From an uncultured bacterium (lineage in GTDB: Bacteria > Planctomycetota > UBA1135 > GCA-002686595): 64,000 nucleotides of DNA. The notes beneath the pieces are model-generated. The model searched no databases. It had not been told where the DNA came from and was given only the letters and a program-made list of their open reading frames with translations. The position numbers were made by a program, and so were the translations under genes. The number at the start of each line of letters is the position of its first letter. Position 1 is the first letter of the stretch. Shown in pieces: positions 1 to 11,684 of this stretch. Location: positions 248,001 through 312,000 of the forward strand of contig CALJGV010000007.1 of the NCBI GenBank assembly GCA_938075305.1. Reading direction: 5' to 3'.

Positions 1-2432
<2,432 letters not shown>

Positions 2433-2524
2433 CGAGCTCGGGGACGGCGCGCGCGGGAAAGGAAGGGGCGCTGCTGCCGGTTGTTGGCCCTCAGGCTATC
2501 CGCTGCCCGGCCGGCCCGCAGCCC

Positions 2525-5500
2525 TCACCGAGGCCGAAGCGGGTCGGTCTCCAGGCGCATGGACGGCGGGACGACCTGCCCCTCCCCCACGAGATGGAAG
2601 TACCTCGGCCCGATGCGCAGCCCGCCCGGCTGTCGGCCGATGGGGTCCCTGGGGACATCGATCACCACCCCCGCGAGGACGCCGCGTTCCACGTGGTACA
2701 GCCCGAGGTTGGAACCTCGCAGCAGACACTCTCGCGCGGCGAGGTGCCCGGATCGGGGTGCCTGGATGAGCGTCCGCGGCCCCGCGTCCAGCACGCAGCG
2801 GTCCATGGAGTTCTCGCTCTCGTCCGACAGGTAGATCGAGCCGGCGTCGAGGTAGCAAGAGCGGAGGAACAGGCGGCAACGGCCCAGCTCTCGCACCGCC
2901 CACTGCGGCGGCTTCCCGTTGCCGCGGACGCCCTCCAGCCGAGACCCAATCGCCTCCAGGTCTCCCTGCTGCAGGAACACCACCGTCCCCACGCCGGCCA
3001 CCCTGGAGCGGAGGAGGACCAGGTGCCCACCCTCCAGCACGTTGATGGCGGTGGTCCCGGCGCTGACCAGCGTGAGGTCCTCGAGCACCACGTCCCTGGC
3101 CCCGCGGACGCGTAGAGCCGTCCGCAGCTCGACCTTGGCACCAGGGGTAGAGGGCATCAGCCGGACCCCCGGAGCGAGGATCTCCAGGGTCCTCCCAGGC
3201 GCCCCGGACAGGTCCTCGTAGACGCCAGGGGCGAGCAGGATGTCCACGCCCTCGACGGCCTCCCCCTGCGCCCGCTGCCCTGCGCGGTCGGCGGCCTCGC
3301 CGAGGGCGGCCTCGAGGAGCTCGAGGCTGGGCTTCTCGATCAGGACCGAGCGGCGCCCGCTCTGGGCTGCGGACGGCGACGCGAGCCGCCGATCCGATAC
3401 CTCGCGCTGCGCGAGCAGCACCGCCGCCTCTCCGCCGGCCAGCCCCGCCGCGGCCTCCAGAAGCGGCCGGGGGTCGGCGGCCGAGCGCGCCCGCTCCACC
3501 AGCCGGAGGCAGAGCTCCGCGGTCCGCGCGTCGTAGTCAAAGAACCGCGCGTCGGTCTCGCCACCCCAGCTCCCGGCGGCGCCGTCCGCTGCACGGAGCT
3601 GGTACAGCAGCTGAGCCAGGGGCGGGCCGAAGTCGAGGTCCGCCAGCTCCGGACGACTCTCCAGCTGCCAGGCCAGCTCCTCGGCCGCGCCGGGGAGATC
3701 GGTCCAGTTCGCACCCGGGAGCGGGCTCTTCGGGGCCGGAGCCGATCCGTCGGGCAGGAATGCCGGGCGCTCCGCCTCGAAGGAGGCGGCGGAGGGGGTC
3801 ACCCCGATCGCCGCGACGAACCCCGCGAGCTTGCGGGCGCCGGCGTCAGGCTCGGTCTGGGCGTAGGCCCGGGCCCAGACCCGGGCGACCTCGCAGTCAT
3901 CCCGCAGGTCACCGGGGGCGCCGGTCCCCCGGAGGACCCCTCGCTCCGCCCGGTCGAGGAAGCTGAGGAGGCCGTGGAGTCGCTCCCCGGGGCCCTCGAA
4001 GCCGAGCTCCGGCGTCAGCTCCGTGAAGAGCGCTGCGCGGTCGGCCTCGGTGAGCTCGGCAAGGCGCGGGGACTCCGCAGCGAGCTCGAGCGCCCTCCGC
4101 CGGAAGCGGCGCGCCAGACCCGCCCCGCTGCCGTCGGCGCTCTCGAGGGCCTCGAGGATCGACTGGGCCGCGAGCGCGCGGGGCGATCGGTCCCCGCGGG
4201 CCATCTCGGTGAGCGGACCCCGTGCGTCCTCCCCGAGCGCGAGCAGGACGCCCCGGGCTTCGAGCCTCTCCTGGAAGTCCTCGGCGTCCACACCGGCCAG
4301 CGCCGCCTCCAGCAGGGCTCCGAGGCGCTCGCCGCCCTTGCCGTAGGAGAGCAGATCGAGGGGAGCGGAGGGATGAGAGAGGCCCCCCACCACGAGCCCG
4401 TGGCGGAATCGGATGCGGGTGATGGGCGCGGGCCCGTCGAGGAGGCCGGCGAGGAGCAGCGACCGAGTCCCGGGCTCCGACTCCCCGAGGATGGTCCAGT
4501 CCCCTTGTCCGAAGAGGACCTCCTTCTCCACGACCAGCACAACACGCTCCGGGTCCACCCCGGCGCGTGGGTCGAGCTCGGGGAACAGCAGCCGGACGTC
4601 GCCCGCGCCGCCGCGCTTGACCTCCGGGGCCGAGCCCGGCGGCCGGGGGAGCATGCGGGAGCCGTCGATGGCGAGGTGCCGCCGAAGACGGCACGTGGTG
4701 CCGCGCCCCTCGTCCAGGGTCAGTCGGCCGAGGGTCCCATCGGGCAGGCGAAAGTGCAGCTCACCGCCGGGCGCCACCATCGCCGTCCGGTTCGGGACGT
4801 AACGGCGGTCCGAGCCCGGGCTCAGCCACCAGCCGCCCTCGCGGACGACAGAGGACTTCTGCTCCAGCGCGAAGCGGACCTCCCCCACGGGCTTGAGGGC
4901 GAAGGACCCGGTGGCTCCGCTGTGGACCTCGATGTGCGCGAGGTCGTCCGGCCCGACCACGCGGCCGGAGACCAGATCCACGCGCCCTCCAGTGTCCACG
5001 CCCAGCGACCACTCACCGGGGGTGTCCACCCGCCTCACGTGGATCTCTCGGCCGAGGTAGCCCGGCAGCACCCGGCCGTCCGCGTCGCACGGTACGACCT
5101 CGTAGTGATAGATCTCGCCCCAGGGGGCGTCCTCCTCGATGAACTCGCCGCCACGGACGAGGGCGACCGTCTCCCAGTGGTCGGCGGCGAAAGGGAGCAC
5201 TGCTCCCTTCTTCGCCCCGTCCGCCTCCGATCCCTCGGCCGCGGTACCGGGCAGGCGGCGTCGGACCCGGAAGGTCGCGTCGGGGTCGGAGTCGGAGCGG
5301 TCCCAGCGGAGCCTGAAGACGCCGCCGGTGGAGCTCGCCCGAAGCCCCGTCGGTGAGCGCTCGAGGACGCCCACGGAGCGTGGGGCTCGGGCCACCTCCA
5401 GGTGAACGCGGTCGCGGGCGACGTCGAGGACTCGAAGGTAGCACCAGGAGTCGCCCTCGGCGGGCTCGACGATGAACTCGGCGCCCATCGTGAGCGGCGC

Positions 5501-5884
5501 GCCGCCCACCTCATCCGCGAGGATGGAACCGCGCAGGACCTCATGCGAGGGATCGCTCGAGCCGGCAGGGTCGAGCCTGTGCACGAGGTGCGGGCCGTCG
5601 AAGCGGAGCCCGGTGGTCCCCTGGATCGGGTCCGGCGTGGCGAGCTTGATGGGCACGAGGGAGAGCGCCGGTCCGACGGGGGTCTCGCCGGCGGGGACGA
5701 CCTCCACCGCGGCGAGGTCGAGGGCCCCTGCGATCCCGAGCTCCACGCGGGAGGCCCAGGGCTGCAGGGGCGCCGGCTTGGCGGCCTCCTGTGGAGCCAC
5801 CGCGGCCGGCGCGGACGCCGCCGTCCAGAGCAGGAGCGGCCACGCCTGCACCCCGCTCCCAACCCATCTCAGGACCCTTCCCAT
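2525..5884 (-). CDS. Large secreted protein of unknown function with C-terminal parallel beta-helix-like repeats
   Basis: I do not recognise this 1119-residue protein. The start is ATG 5884: a signal-peptide-like N terminus follows (WPLLLWTAASAPAAVA) and a TATCCT hexamer lies 6 nt upstream. The first ~400 residues look beta-rich and include a fibronectin-type stretch (FRLRWDRSDSDPDATFRVRR, then YHYEVVPCDADGRVLPGY). The middle (about 500-830) is helical and Glu/Ala/Leu-rich. The last ~200 residues resemble pectate-lyase or NosD-like beta-helix turns (VDILLAPGVYEDLSG, LRVRGARDVVLEDLTL, INVLEGGHLVLLRSRVAGV). Secreted or periplasmic location is inferred. It could bind or cleave a polysaccharide, but no catalytic residues can be named. 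It stands alone between acnA and a tRNA gene. Confidence 0.8.
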   Translation of the reverse strand: MGRVLRWVGSGVQAWPLLLWTAASAPAAVAPQEAAKPAPLQPWASRVELGIAGALDLAAVEVVPAGETPVGPALSLVPIKLATPDPIQGTTGLRFDGPHLVHRLDPAGSSDPSHEVLRGSILADEVGGAPLTMGAEFIVEPAEGDSWCYLRVLDVARDRVHLEVARAPRSVGVLERSPTGLRASSTGGVFRLRWDRSDSDPDATFRVRRRLPGTAAEGSEADGAKKGAVLPFAADHWETVALVRGGEFIEEDAPWGEIYHYEVVPCDADGRVLPGYLGREIHVRRVDTPGEWSLGVDTGGRVDLVSGRVVGPDDLAHIEVHSGATGSFALKPVGEVRFALEQKSSVVREGGWWLSPGSDRRYVPNRTAMVAPGGELHFRLPDGTLGRLTLDEGRGTTCRLRRHLAIDGSRMLPRPPGSAPEVKRGGAGDVRLLFPELDPRAGVDPERVVLVVEKEVLFGQGDWTILGESEPGTRSLLLAGLLDGPAPITRIRFRHGLVVGGLSHPSAPLDLLSYGKGGERLGALLEAALAGVDAEDFQERLEARGVLLALGEDARGPLTEMARGDRSPRALAAQSILEALESADGSGAGLARRFRRRALELAAESPRLAELTEADRAALFTELTPELGFEGPGERLHGLLSFLDRAERGVLRGTGAPGDLRDDCEVARVWARAYAQTEPDAGARKLAGFVAAIGVTPSAASFEAERPAFLPDGSAPAPKSPLPGANWTDLPGAAEELAWQLESRPELADLDFGPPLAQLLYQLRAADGAAGSWGGETDARFFDYDARTAELCLRLVERARSAADPRPLLEAAAGLAGGEAAVLLAQREVSDRRLASPSAAQSGRRSVLIEKPSLELLEAALGEAADRAGQRAQGEAVEGVDILLAPGVYEDLSGAPGRTLEILAPGVRLMPSTPGAKVELRTALRVRGARDVVLEDLTLVSAGTTAINVLEGGHLVLLRSRVAGVGTVVFLQQGDLEAIGSRLEGVRGNGKPPQWAVRELGRCRLFLRSCYLDAGSIYLSDESENSMDRCVLDAGPRTLIQAPRSGHLAARECLLRGSNLGLYHVERGVLAGVVIDVPRDPIGRQPGGLRIGPRYFHLVGEGQVVPPSMRLETDPLRPR

Positions 5885-5890
5885 CCCTGG

Positions 5891-5896
5891 AGGATA
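5891..5896 (-). promoter_or_regulatory. -10-like TATCCT, leaderless arrangement
   Basis: TATCCT on the minus strand ends 6 nt before the ATG at 5884. That distance puts the transcription start at or near the start codon, so the mRNA is probably leaderless. No -35 or Shine-Dalgarno is evident. The same layout recurs at several other genes in the window. Confidence 0.45.
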
Positions 5897-6003
5897 GCCC
5901 GTCCAGGGCTCCGGGGTCGTCACGCCGGCCGGTGCGGCGAGTGGAAGCGCCCCGGGCAGCACAGATCCGGCATTTGAGGACTGGTGCCGGGCGCGTCGAT
6001 CCG

Positions 6004-6009
6004 TATCAT
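6004..6009 (+). promoter_or_regulatory. -10-like TATCAT of the tRNA-Ala gene
   Basis: TATCAT matches the -10 consensus at five of six positions and ends 13 nt before the mature tRNA 5' end, leaving a short leader. No clear -35 lies at 16-18 nt; a TTGAGG at 5974-5979 is too far away. Confidence 0.4.
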
Positions 6010-6022
6010 CCGCGGCTCGAAA

Positions 6023-6098
6023 GGGGACGTAGCTCAGTTGGTAGAGTGTCGCGTTCGCAATGCGAAGGTCAGGGGTTCGACTCCCCTCGTCTCCACCA
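6023..6098 (+). tRNA. tRNA-Ala (anticodon CGC)
   Basis: A full cloverleaf folds by hand. The acceptor GGGGACG pairs with CGTCTCC, the anticodon stem TCGCG pairs with TGCGA around the loop TTCGCAA, and the T arm is AGGGG TTCGACT CCCCT. The anticodon is CGC, reading GCG. The acceptor carries G3-U70, the alanine identity pair, which independently supports the assignment. Discriminator A and the CCA end are encoded. A hairpin terminator follows 8 nt downstream. Confidence 0.97.
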
Positions 6099-6106
6099 TG
6101 TTCAAG

Positions 6107-6146
6107 GGACCCCGCGGTGATTCGTCTCCGCGGGGTCCTTCTTTGT
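6107..6146 (+). terminator. Intrinsic terminator of tRNA-Ala
   Basis: A perfect 11-bp stem, GGACCCCGCGG (6107-6117) with CCGCGGGGTCC (6128-6138), has a 10-nt loop and is followed by TTCTTTGT. It lies just after the tRNA and before the convergent RNase D gene. Confidence 0.85.
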
Positions 6147-6204
6147 CACGGGCGAACTTGTTGCGGGCGAACTTCGTTGCGGGCGAGGTACGCGCGCGCG
6201 GGGT

Positions 6205-7437
6205 TCAGCGACGGCCGCGGCCGCCGCGCCGTCGGCCGCGCCTGCGAGCCGGGATCACGCCCCTGGCCGCGTCGTCCTTGAACCGGCGGACGACCTCGAC
6301 GATGTCGTCGGCGAACCACTCCATCTGCCAGGGCTCGAGCACCCCAAGGGCCTCGACCGCGCTGCGGTCCGCGGGGGCCGCGGCGGCGAGGCGCTGCAGC
6401 GTGTTTCGGTGGAGCAGGTAGGAGGACTCGATCTGGCGCTCGGTGGACACGTCCCGGCGGAGCCTCTTCAGCCGCTCGTGCAGCTCCACCGCCAGCTCGT
6501 CGAGCTCGATGTGCTCACCCCGGCGCGGCGTCGCGGGGAGGCGCTCCAGGGGCCCGTTGCGCTCGGCCCGATCGAGCGCCCGCTGGAGCCGGTCCCCCAG
6601 CCGCGTCAGCACCCGGCTCGTGATGCCTTCGATGCGGAGGAGCTCCCGTTCCGACCGGGGCCGGCGCTCGGCGAGCTGTAGCAGGGACTTGTTCCCCAGG
6701 ATCCGGAAGGGGGGGCTGTCGTGCTTCTCCGCGAGCTTGTCTCGCATGATGAAGAGCTCGCGGAGGGCGCTGGCGCCCGCGGGATCCAGGGTCCGCGCGC
6801 CCTTGATCTTCACGAAGTCGTCGGGGTTGGACTCCGCCGGCGGCGCCTCGAGGGCCTCGAGCCTGCGGCACTCCGAATCGACGATCATCATCGTGCCGTA
6901 CTGCTCGAGGGCCTTGCGCTGACTCTCCATGAGGGGGATCAGGAAGCGCGTGTCGAGCCTGGCGTAGGCGATCTGCTTGGGGCTGAGCGGGCGCTGGGCC
7001 CAGTTCGAGCGCTGCTGCGACTTGTCCAGGCGGACACCGAACTCCTCCTCGAGCACCGAGGCGAGGCCCGGGGTCTGGCTGCCGAGGACCGCCGCCGCCA
7101 CGCGGGTGTCGAACAGGCCCTCGAACCGGAAGCCGTACTCGCGGCCGAGGATCAGGACGTCGTACTCGGCGTCGTGGAAGATCTTGACCGTGCCCGGATC
7201 CTCGAAGACCGACGCGAACCGGCCCAGGTCCAGCTCGGCGAAGGGGTCCACGAGCCAGTCCTCCCCTCCGGCGGTGACCTGAATCAGGCACACCTTGTCC
7301 CGGTAGCTGAAGAATGAATCCGCCTCCGTGTCGACCGCGATGGCGTCGTCGCCGCCCACCGCCTCGAGGAGGCGGCTCAACTCGGCCTCCGTCTGCACCA
7401 GCGTGGGAGGGGGGAGGTCTTCGATCCGCTGATCCAT
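6205..7437 (-). CDS. rnd: Ribonuclease D
   Basis: A 3'-5' exoribonuclease that trims tRNA precursors and other structured RNAs in the cytoplasm. The 410 residues show the DEDD exonuclease fold: Exo I AVDTEADSFF (about 34-43), Exo II HDAEYDVLI (about 89-97) and the DEDDy Exo III segment YARLDTRFL (about 158-166). An HRDC domain follows (RELFIMRDKLAEKHDSPPF with a later ITSRVLTRLGDRL). The tail is strongly basic (RRRGRRRGGRGRR), which may add RNA affinity. The start is ATG 7437, supported by a TATGGT hexamer 6 nt upstream. The gene lies between two tRNA genes, matching its substrate class, though this may be chance. Confidence 0.93.
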   Translation of the reverse strand: MDQRIEDLPPPTLVQTEAELSRLLEAVGGDDAIAVDTEADSFFSYRDKVCLIQVTAGGEDWLVDPFAELDLGRFASVFEDPGTVKIFHDAEYDVLILGREYGFRFEGLFDTRVAAAVLGSQTPGLASVLEEEFGVRLDKSQQRSNWAQRPLSPKQIAYARLDTRFLIPLMESQRKALEQYGTMMIVDSECRRLEALEAPPAESNPDDFVKIKGARTLDPAGASALRELFIMRDKLAEKHDSPPFRILGNKSLLQLAERRPRSERELLRIEGITSRVLTRLGDRLQRALDRAERNGPLERLPATPRRGEHIELDELAVELHERLKRLRRDVSTERQIESSYLLHRNTLQRLAAAAPADRSAVEALGVLEPWQMEWFADDIVEVVRRFKDDAARGVIPARRRGRRRGGRGRR

Positions 7438-7443
7438 GGGCGG

Positions 7444-7449
7444 ACCATA
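7444..7449 (-). promoter_or_regulatory. -10-like TATGGT upstream of rnd, leaderless arrangement
   Basis: TATGGT ends 6 nt before the rnd ATG, identical in sequence and spacing to the element before the crotonase gene at 27426. The spacing predicts transcription starting at the start codon. Confidence 0.5.
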
Positions 7450-7572
7450 CGACTTCGCCCCCCCTCCATGCGAGCGTGACTACACCCTCGCTCGACCGCT
7501 CCAGAAGGAGCCAAAGGCACCCGCGTTCGGCCGCTCCGGCGAGCCGCTCCGGGCCGCGCGGGTCCGACCCTG

Positions 7573-7611
7573 AACGAAGACCGCCCCGTGTCCGAGGGAC
7601 GTGCGGGGCGG
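7573..7611 (-). terminator. Probable intrinsic terminator downstream of tRNA-Asp
   Basis: An 8-bp GC stem (CCGCCCCG at 7581-7588 with CGGGGCGG at 7604-7611) encloses an inner GTCC/GGAC pairing. In the minus direction it is followed by TCTTCGTT. It starts about 46 nt past the tRNA 3' end and upstream of rnd, so it should insulate rnd from tRNA transcription. Confidence 0.55.
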
Positions 7612-7657
7612 GTCGCGGGCGCCCCCGGGTCACGGAGGGGGCGTCGAGGGGGCGGGA

Positions 7658-7734
7658 TGGCGAGGATGACGGGACTTGAACCCGCAACCTCCGGCGTGAC
7701 AGGCCGGCACTCTAACCAATTGAGCTACATCCCC
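7658..7734 (-). tRNA. tRNA-Asp (anticodon GTC)
   Basis: The cloverleaf is complete: acceptor GGGGATG with CATCCTC, D arm GCTC/GAGT, anticodon stem CCGGC/GCCGG around CTGTCAC, and T arm GCGGG TTCAAGT CCCGT. The anticodon GTC reads GAC and GAU. The discriminator G fits aspartate, and CCA is encoded. Confidence 0.96.
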
Positions 7735-7748
7735 GCTTGGAGGCGCGA

Positions 7749-7776
7749 AGAATAGCGACTGGGGCGAAGGTGTCCA
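7749..7776 (-). promoter_or_regulatory. Sigma-70-like promoter of tRNA-Asp
   Basis: Minus strand: -35-like TGGACA (7771-7776), a 16-nt spacer, and -10-like TATTCT (7749-7754), which ends 14 nt before the mature tRNA. This is one of few places in the window where both boxes are recognisable. Confidence 0.55.
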
Positions 7777-7830
7777 GCCCTTCGCGAAACTTCTCACGGA
7801 CCAGGGTCACAGGGTGCCCCCCGCTCCCCC

Positions 7831-10662
7831 TCACTCCCCGCGGTCCGGCACCGCCAGGTCCACCTCCAGCTCCACCCCTTCCCCGGGCGACACCGGGCGC
7901 AGGGTGGCCCGGGACCAGGGCCAGGGGTCTCCCCCCTCCCGGGCCGGGAGCGACGCCCGGATTGTGTAGCTCGCGTCCCCGTCGAAGATCGGGAGCCGGA
8001 CGGGCCCGGCGGGCAGCAGGCGGGTGTAGACCACCCGGGGCTCCTCCCCCTCCAGGACCACCTGCAGCACCGTGGGGTCCGACAGGCGCAGCTCCGGCAG
8101 CCAACCCACCGGCGCCCGCCCATCCGCCTCCGAGAGGTTGAAGCGCACGGGCCAGCCCGCGTAAGGCCGCGCTCCCTCCGCCGTTGGGTCCACGTGCCGC
8201 GGCCAGGCCTCCAGTTGCACGCTCCCCGCCGCCCGGTCGACCCTCGCGATGCCGTATCCGGGGGCGCGGTCGTTGAGCCGGGTCGGCTCAACCCCCTCCG
8301 ACCGGGGGTTGGCGACGGCGAGCACCGTCATGCGGTTGCCGAACCCGTCGAAGAAGCGGCCCGCGTATCCGGGGGCCCCGGGGTCCACGGCGCCCCCCGG
8401 CTCCCGCTTGCCGGGGTCCGGGAACCAGCGACGGGGCCAGGTGTTCGCCACCGCCGGAGAGGAGAGCACGAAGCCCGCGTCATCGAAGTCATCGACTCCA
8501 TAGCGCAGCGTGGAGCCGAGGTGCTGATCCCCCGTCAGGTGGAAGGCCCCCGCCGCCCGGAGGAGCCGCACCGCAGCATCTCGGCCCGACTGCGGCCACC
8601 CGTTGGAGTCCATGTCCGCCGCCCGCTTGTCCCCCGACACGTAGGCGCCCGGGGCGGGGACTTTGAGGGAGGGGATGACGTTGCCGGAGTTGGCCGTCTC
8701 CGGGATGGTCGCCACGTTGGCGAAGGGGGTCTGAGAGAGGCAGGCCTTGAACCACGCGCCCGCGGGCCAGGACGACCCCCAGTCCGCGAGCATGTCGAGC
8801 TGGGAGGTCCCGAGCAGCACCGCCCCGGGGACGTCCGCCTGCGCGGCCGGATCGAAGTCGGGGGCCAGGGACCACCCGTTCCTCACCCGCCCTTCGGGGA
8901 CCACCACCGCCGGCGGCGACTTGTACATGCGGTCCGCGAGCACTGCGAAGCTCCCGCCGCCCCAGTTCAGGGTGGTGTGATAGGTGGTGATGCCCACGTC
9001 GAGGGTCGGCTCGCCGCGCGGCGCGGGCAGGTGCTCGACCTGGGTCCGGTGGACCGCGTTCACGAAGGCCGGCGGCATCTTGTAGCCCCCCCGGTCCTGG
9101 ACCGTGAGGTCGCCCGGGTCCGGCTCGCGCACCCCCGCGTTGCCCCACACGTTTCCGTGGTAGACGTCGTGGTCATCGGGCACCACCACCGACGGCAGGC
9201 GGCGGGTCAGCTCTCCGAAGGACCACCCGTGCCGATACCACTTGTGGAGGTAGTCGAGCAGGGCGTCGTCGATGGGGCGAGTGATCGCTGGCGTCAGGTC
9301 CCCCTCGTAGATCTGGTCCCCCGCGAAGTACAGCAGGTGGGGCTCCTGGGCGGCCACGTGCTGGGCGACCTTGGCGTGCGGGAACCAGAGCCCGGTCTCA
9401 TTCCACCGGAGGTCGCCGGTGAACGACTTCTGACAGTTGACCACGGCGATCGTCATCGCATCGTCGGCGGGGCGTGCGGCCACGACGCCCTCGTACACCG
9501 CCGCCGCCCCCGGGTTCGGTTGCCCCTTGCCCGCGGCGGTGATCCGGCGCGGGACGTAGCGCACGCGGAAGGGGGTGTCGCGGCTCGCATCCACCCCATC
9601 CACGGCGAAGTGGAAGGTCGCGCTTCCCCGCACGAAGGGCGCGGTCGCCGCCTGGGTGAATTCACCGCTCTCGTCCGCGAGCTCGAGGCTCGCCACCATG
9701 GTGTCTGCCGCGCCGAGCGGGACCGACTGCGCCGTTAGCTCCAGCCGGGCGCCCCCGGGCCCCCCCGTCTCGTCCACGGCGTAGTGCACAAACGCCAACG
9801 GTCCGAAGCCCCTGGTCTCGTCCGCTCCCACCAGCTCCCCGTCCAGCGACCAGTCCTCGAAGCGGTAGCCGCGCTCCGCTCCCGCGGGGCCCCGGTGGGA
9901 GACCAGCGCCACGGCGCCGTCGAACAGGCTCGGGGGCACGTCGCTCCAGCTGGCGGTGGAGAGCACCTGCTCCGACCTCGCGTCGCGCACGACCGCGGTC
10001 ACGGTCCGCCGGCCGTCCAGCCTCGCGCCGGTCACGTCGAGCTCGATGGGCCGCGGTCCCGCCGGACCGAACCCCTCTCCCTCGTATCGCACGCCTTCCA
10101 CCGCCGCCAGGGCCTCGAGGCCGTGGTTCGTCTTCATCGACCACAGGCCCCCGCCATCCACCGGCTGCTGGAAGTCGTGGACCGAGAGCCTCCCCGTTCC
10201 ATCGACCAGCAACAGGTAGCCCCCGTCCTCAGCCGGGCAGCCGTGGACCTGCGAGGTGAGCCGGTGATCGACGGCCTCGCCACCCGCGCCGAGGAGGAAC
10301 CCCGCGGCGCTCCCTGCGCGGTCGCCGGCGTCGGCGCTGATCCGGACCTTGACCCGGAAAGAACCCTCTCCATCTGCGTCCAGCCAGTGGGTCAACAGGT
10401 GGAGCGTCCGGACCCCGAAGCGCGGGCGCGCCTCGACGCAGACGGCGCCCCCTGACTCGAGCCGCCAGTCCTGCAGCCGATTCGCCCAGTGATCACGTCC
10501 GATCCAGACGCGGTCGGGGTGCTCCGCCCAGTCGCTCCGATAGGCGTTCCGCTCCGGAGGGGCCTCGACGGCGAGCAGCTGGCAGGACGCGAGCCCCGCG
10601 AGGAGGCTCAGCGCCAGGGGGAGGGGGCGAGTGAGGAGGGCGCGCAGGCTGGTTCGCTTCAT
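7831..10662 (-). CDS. PhoD-like metallophosphatase lipoprotein
   Basis: A probable exported phosphatase or phosphodiesterase of the PhoD/alkaline phosphatase D superfamily. The start at ATG 10662 gives a 943-residue precursor with a lipobox (SLLAGLASC). Residues up to about 390 look beta-rich and resemble a concanavalin/LamG-like module. The catalytic part starts near residue 402 (MTIAVVNCQKSF) and contains YFAGDQIYEGD (about 447), VPDDHDVYHGNVWG (about 495) and LTGDQHLG (about 708), the metal-ligand motifs of the superfamily. The substrate cannot be read from sequence. mazG lies 111 bp upstream on the same strand, so co-transcription is possible but not tight. The product is probably anchored to a membrane. 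Confidence 0.85.
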   Translation of the reverse strand: MKRTSLRALLTRPLPLALSLLAGLASCQLLAVEAPPERNAYRSDWAEHPDRVWIGRDHWANRLQDWRLESGGAVCVEARPRFGVRTLHLLTHWLDADGEGSFRVKVRISADAGDRAGSAAGFLLGAGGEAVDHRLTSQVHGCPAEDGGYLLLVDGTGRLSVHDFQQPVDGGGLWSMKTNHGLEALAAVEGVRYEGEGFGPAGPRPIELDVTGARLDGRRTVTAVVRDARSEQVLSTASWSDVPPSLFDGAVALVSHRGPAGAERGYRFEDWSLDGELVGADETRGFGPLAFVHYAVDETGGPGGARLELTAQSVPLGAADTMVASLELADESGEFTQAATAPFVRGSATFHFAVDGVDASRDTPFRVRYVPRRITAAGKGQPNPGAAAVYEGVVAARPADDAMTIAVVNCQKSFTGDLRWNETGLWFPHAKVAQHVAAQEPHLLYFAGDQIYEGDLTPAITRPIDDALLDYLHKWYRHGWSFGELTRRLPSVVVPDDHDVYHGNVWGNAGVREPDPGDLTVQDRGGYKMPPAFVNAVHRTQVEHLPAPRGEPTLDVGITTYHTTLNWGGGSFAVLADRMYKSPPAVVVPEGRVRNGWSLAPDFDPAAQADVPGAVLLGTSQLDMLADWGSSWPAGAWFKACLSQTPFANVATIPETANSGNVIPSLKVPAPGAYVSGDKRAADMDSNGWPQSGRDAAVRLLRAAGAFHLTGDQHLGSTLRYGVDDFDDAGFVLSSPAVANTWPRRWFPDPGKREPGGAVDPGAPGYAGRFFDGFGNRMTVLAVANPRSEGVEPTRLNDRAPGYGIARVDRAAGSVQLEAWPRHVDPTAEGARPYAGWPVRFNLSEADGRAPVGWLPELRLSDPTVLQVVLEGEEPRVVYTRLLPAGPVRLPIFDGDASYTIRASLPAREGGDPWPWSRATLRPVSPGEGVELEVDLAVPDRGE

Positions 10663-10773
10663 GGTGGCACGGGCGGCGATGGGGCCGCCGGGGGGAGGTC
10701 CCGGGGAGCACGGGCCCTGGCTAACCTGCCCTTGGCGCGGCCCCGGTTCCAGCGTCACCGCTCGGAGCCGGGG

Positions 10774-11655
10774 TCACCCTTGGCCGTCCAGCTCTCCCTT
10801 CGCCCGCACCCAAGCGGCCATCATCTCGCCCAGGCTCCGCTCGTTGAGCGGGCCGTCGAATTGCCCCTCCATGTTCCGGAAGCGGGCCTCGAAGCGCGCC
10901 AGGGCCGCCCGGCACAGCGCCTCGGGGTCGAGCTGCAGGTATCCGCCGAGGAACGCAGAGGCCATCAGGAGGTCCCCGAGCTCGTGCTCCACGCGCTCGC
11001 GAACCTCGGCGTTGAGCTGCGGCCTCGCGCTGCTCTTCAAGGACGCCTCCGGCAGGACCTCGATGAGCTCCTCGAGCTCCTCCTCCACCTTGCCCAGGGC
11101 GCCCCGCGCGTCTTCCCAGTGGAATCCAGCGGCCACGGCCTTCTGGCACACGCGGCTCGCCCGGTGCAGGGCAGAGAGCCCCTTGGGTACCCCGGCGAGG
11201 GCGCTCGTGTCCTCCTTGGCGTCCGCCCGCTCCTGGCGCTTGATGTCCTCCCACGACTCGAGGACCTCCCCCGCCGAGCCGGCGGTCGCGGTGCCGAAGA
11301 CGTGCGGGTGCCGCCGGACCAGCTTCTCCGTGGCGGCCCGCGCCGCAGCGCCCAGGTCGAATCGCTCACTCTGCTCCGCGATCCGGCAGATCAGCAGGAG
11401 CACGGTGAGGCAGTCCCCCGCCTCCGACGCTGCGGCCTCCGCGCTCGACTCGGCGATGGCCTCCGCCAGCTCGTGGGCCTCCTCGACCGCGTAGGGGGCC
11501 ATGGACGCCTCGGTCTGCTCAAGGTCCCAGGGGCAGCCGTCGGGGGCTCGCAGCCGGTCGACGATCGCGATCAGCGACGCCAACGCGGAGAGGCGCGGGT
11601 CCTCGGCGGAGACGGGCTCGGGAACGGACCGCGGGTCGCTCTTGGTGTCGCTCAT
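10774..11655 (-). CDS. mazG: Nucleoside triphosphate pyrophosphohydrolase MazG
   Basis: Hydrolyses (d)NTPs to (d)NMP and pyrophosphate in the cytoplasm, removing damaged or excess nucleotides. The 293 residues contain two MazG repeats. The first has RLRAPDGCPWDLEQT and EEAHELAEAI with SEAGDCLTVLL. The second has KVEEELEELIEVL followed by EHELGDLLMASAFLGGYLQ. The acidic EExxE and E-x-G-D helices supply the Mg2+ ligands. The ends (RFEARFRNMEG) match two-domain bacterial MazG. It lies 29 nt downstream of queC on the same strand. Confidence 0.93.
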   Translation of the reverse strand: MSDTKSDPRSVPEPVSAEDPRLSALASLIAIVDRLRAPDGCPWDLEQTEASMAPYAVEEAHELAEAIAESSAEAAASEAGDCLTVLLLICRIAEQSERFDLGAAARAATEKLVRRHPHVFGTATAGSAGEVLESWEDIKRQERADAKEDTSALAGVPKGLSALHRASRVCQKAVAAGFHWEDARGALGKVEEELEELIEVLPEASLKSSARPQLNAEVRERVEHELGDLLMASAFLGGYLQLDPEALCRAALARFEARFRNMEGQFDGPLNERSLGEMMAAWVRAKGELDGQG

Positions 11656-11684
11656 GGCGGGCGGGGCTCGGTGGATTGCGGGCT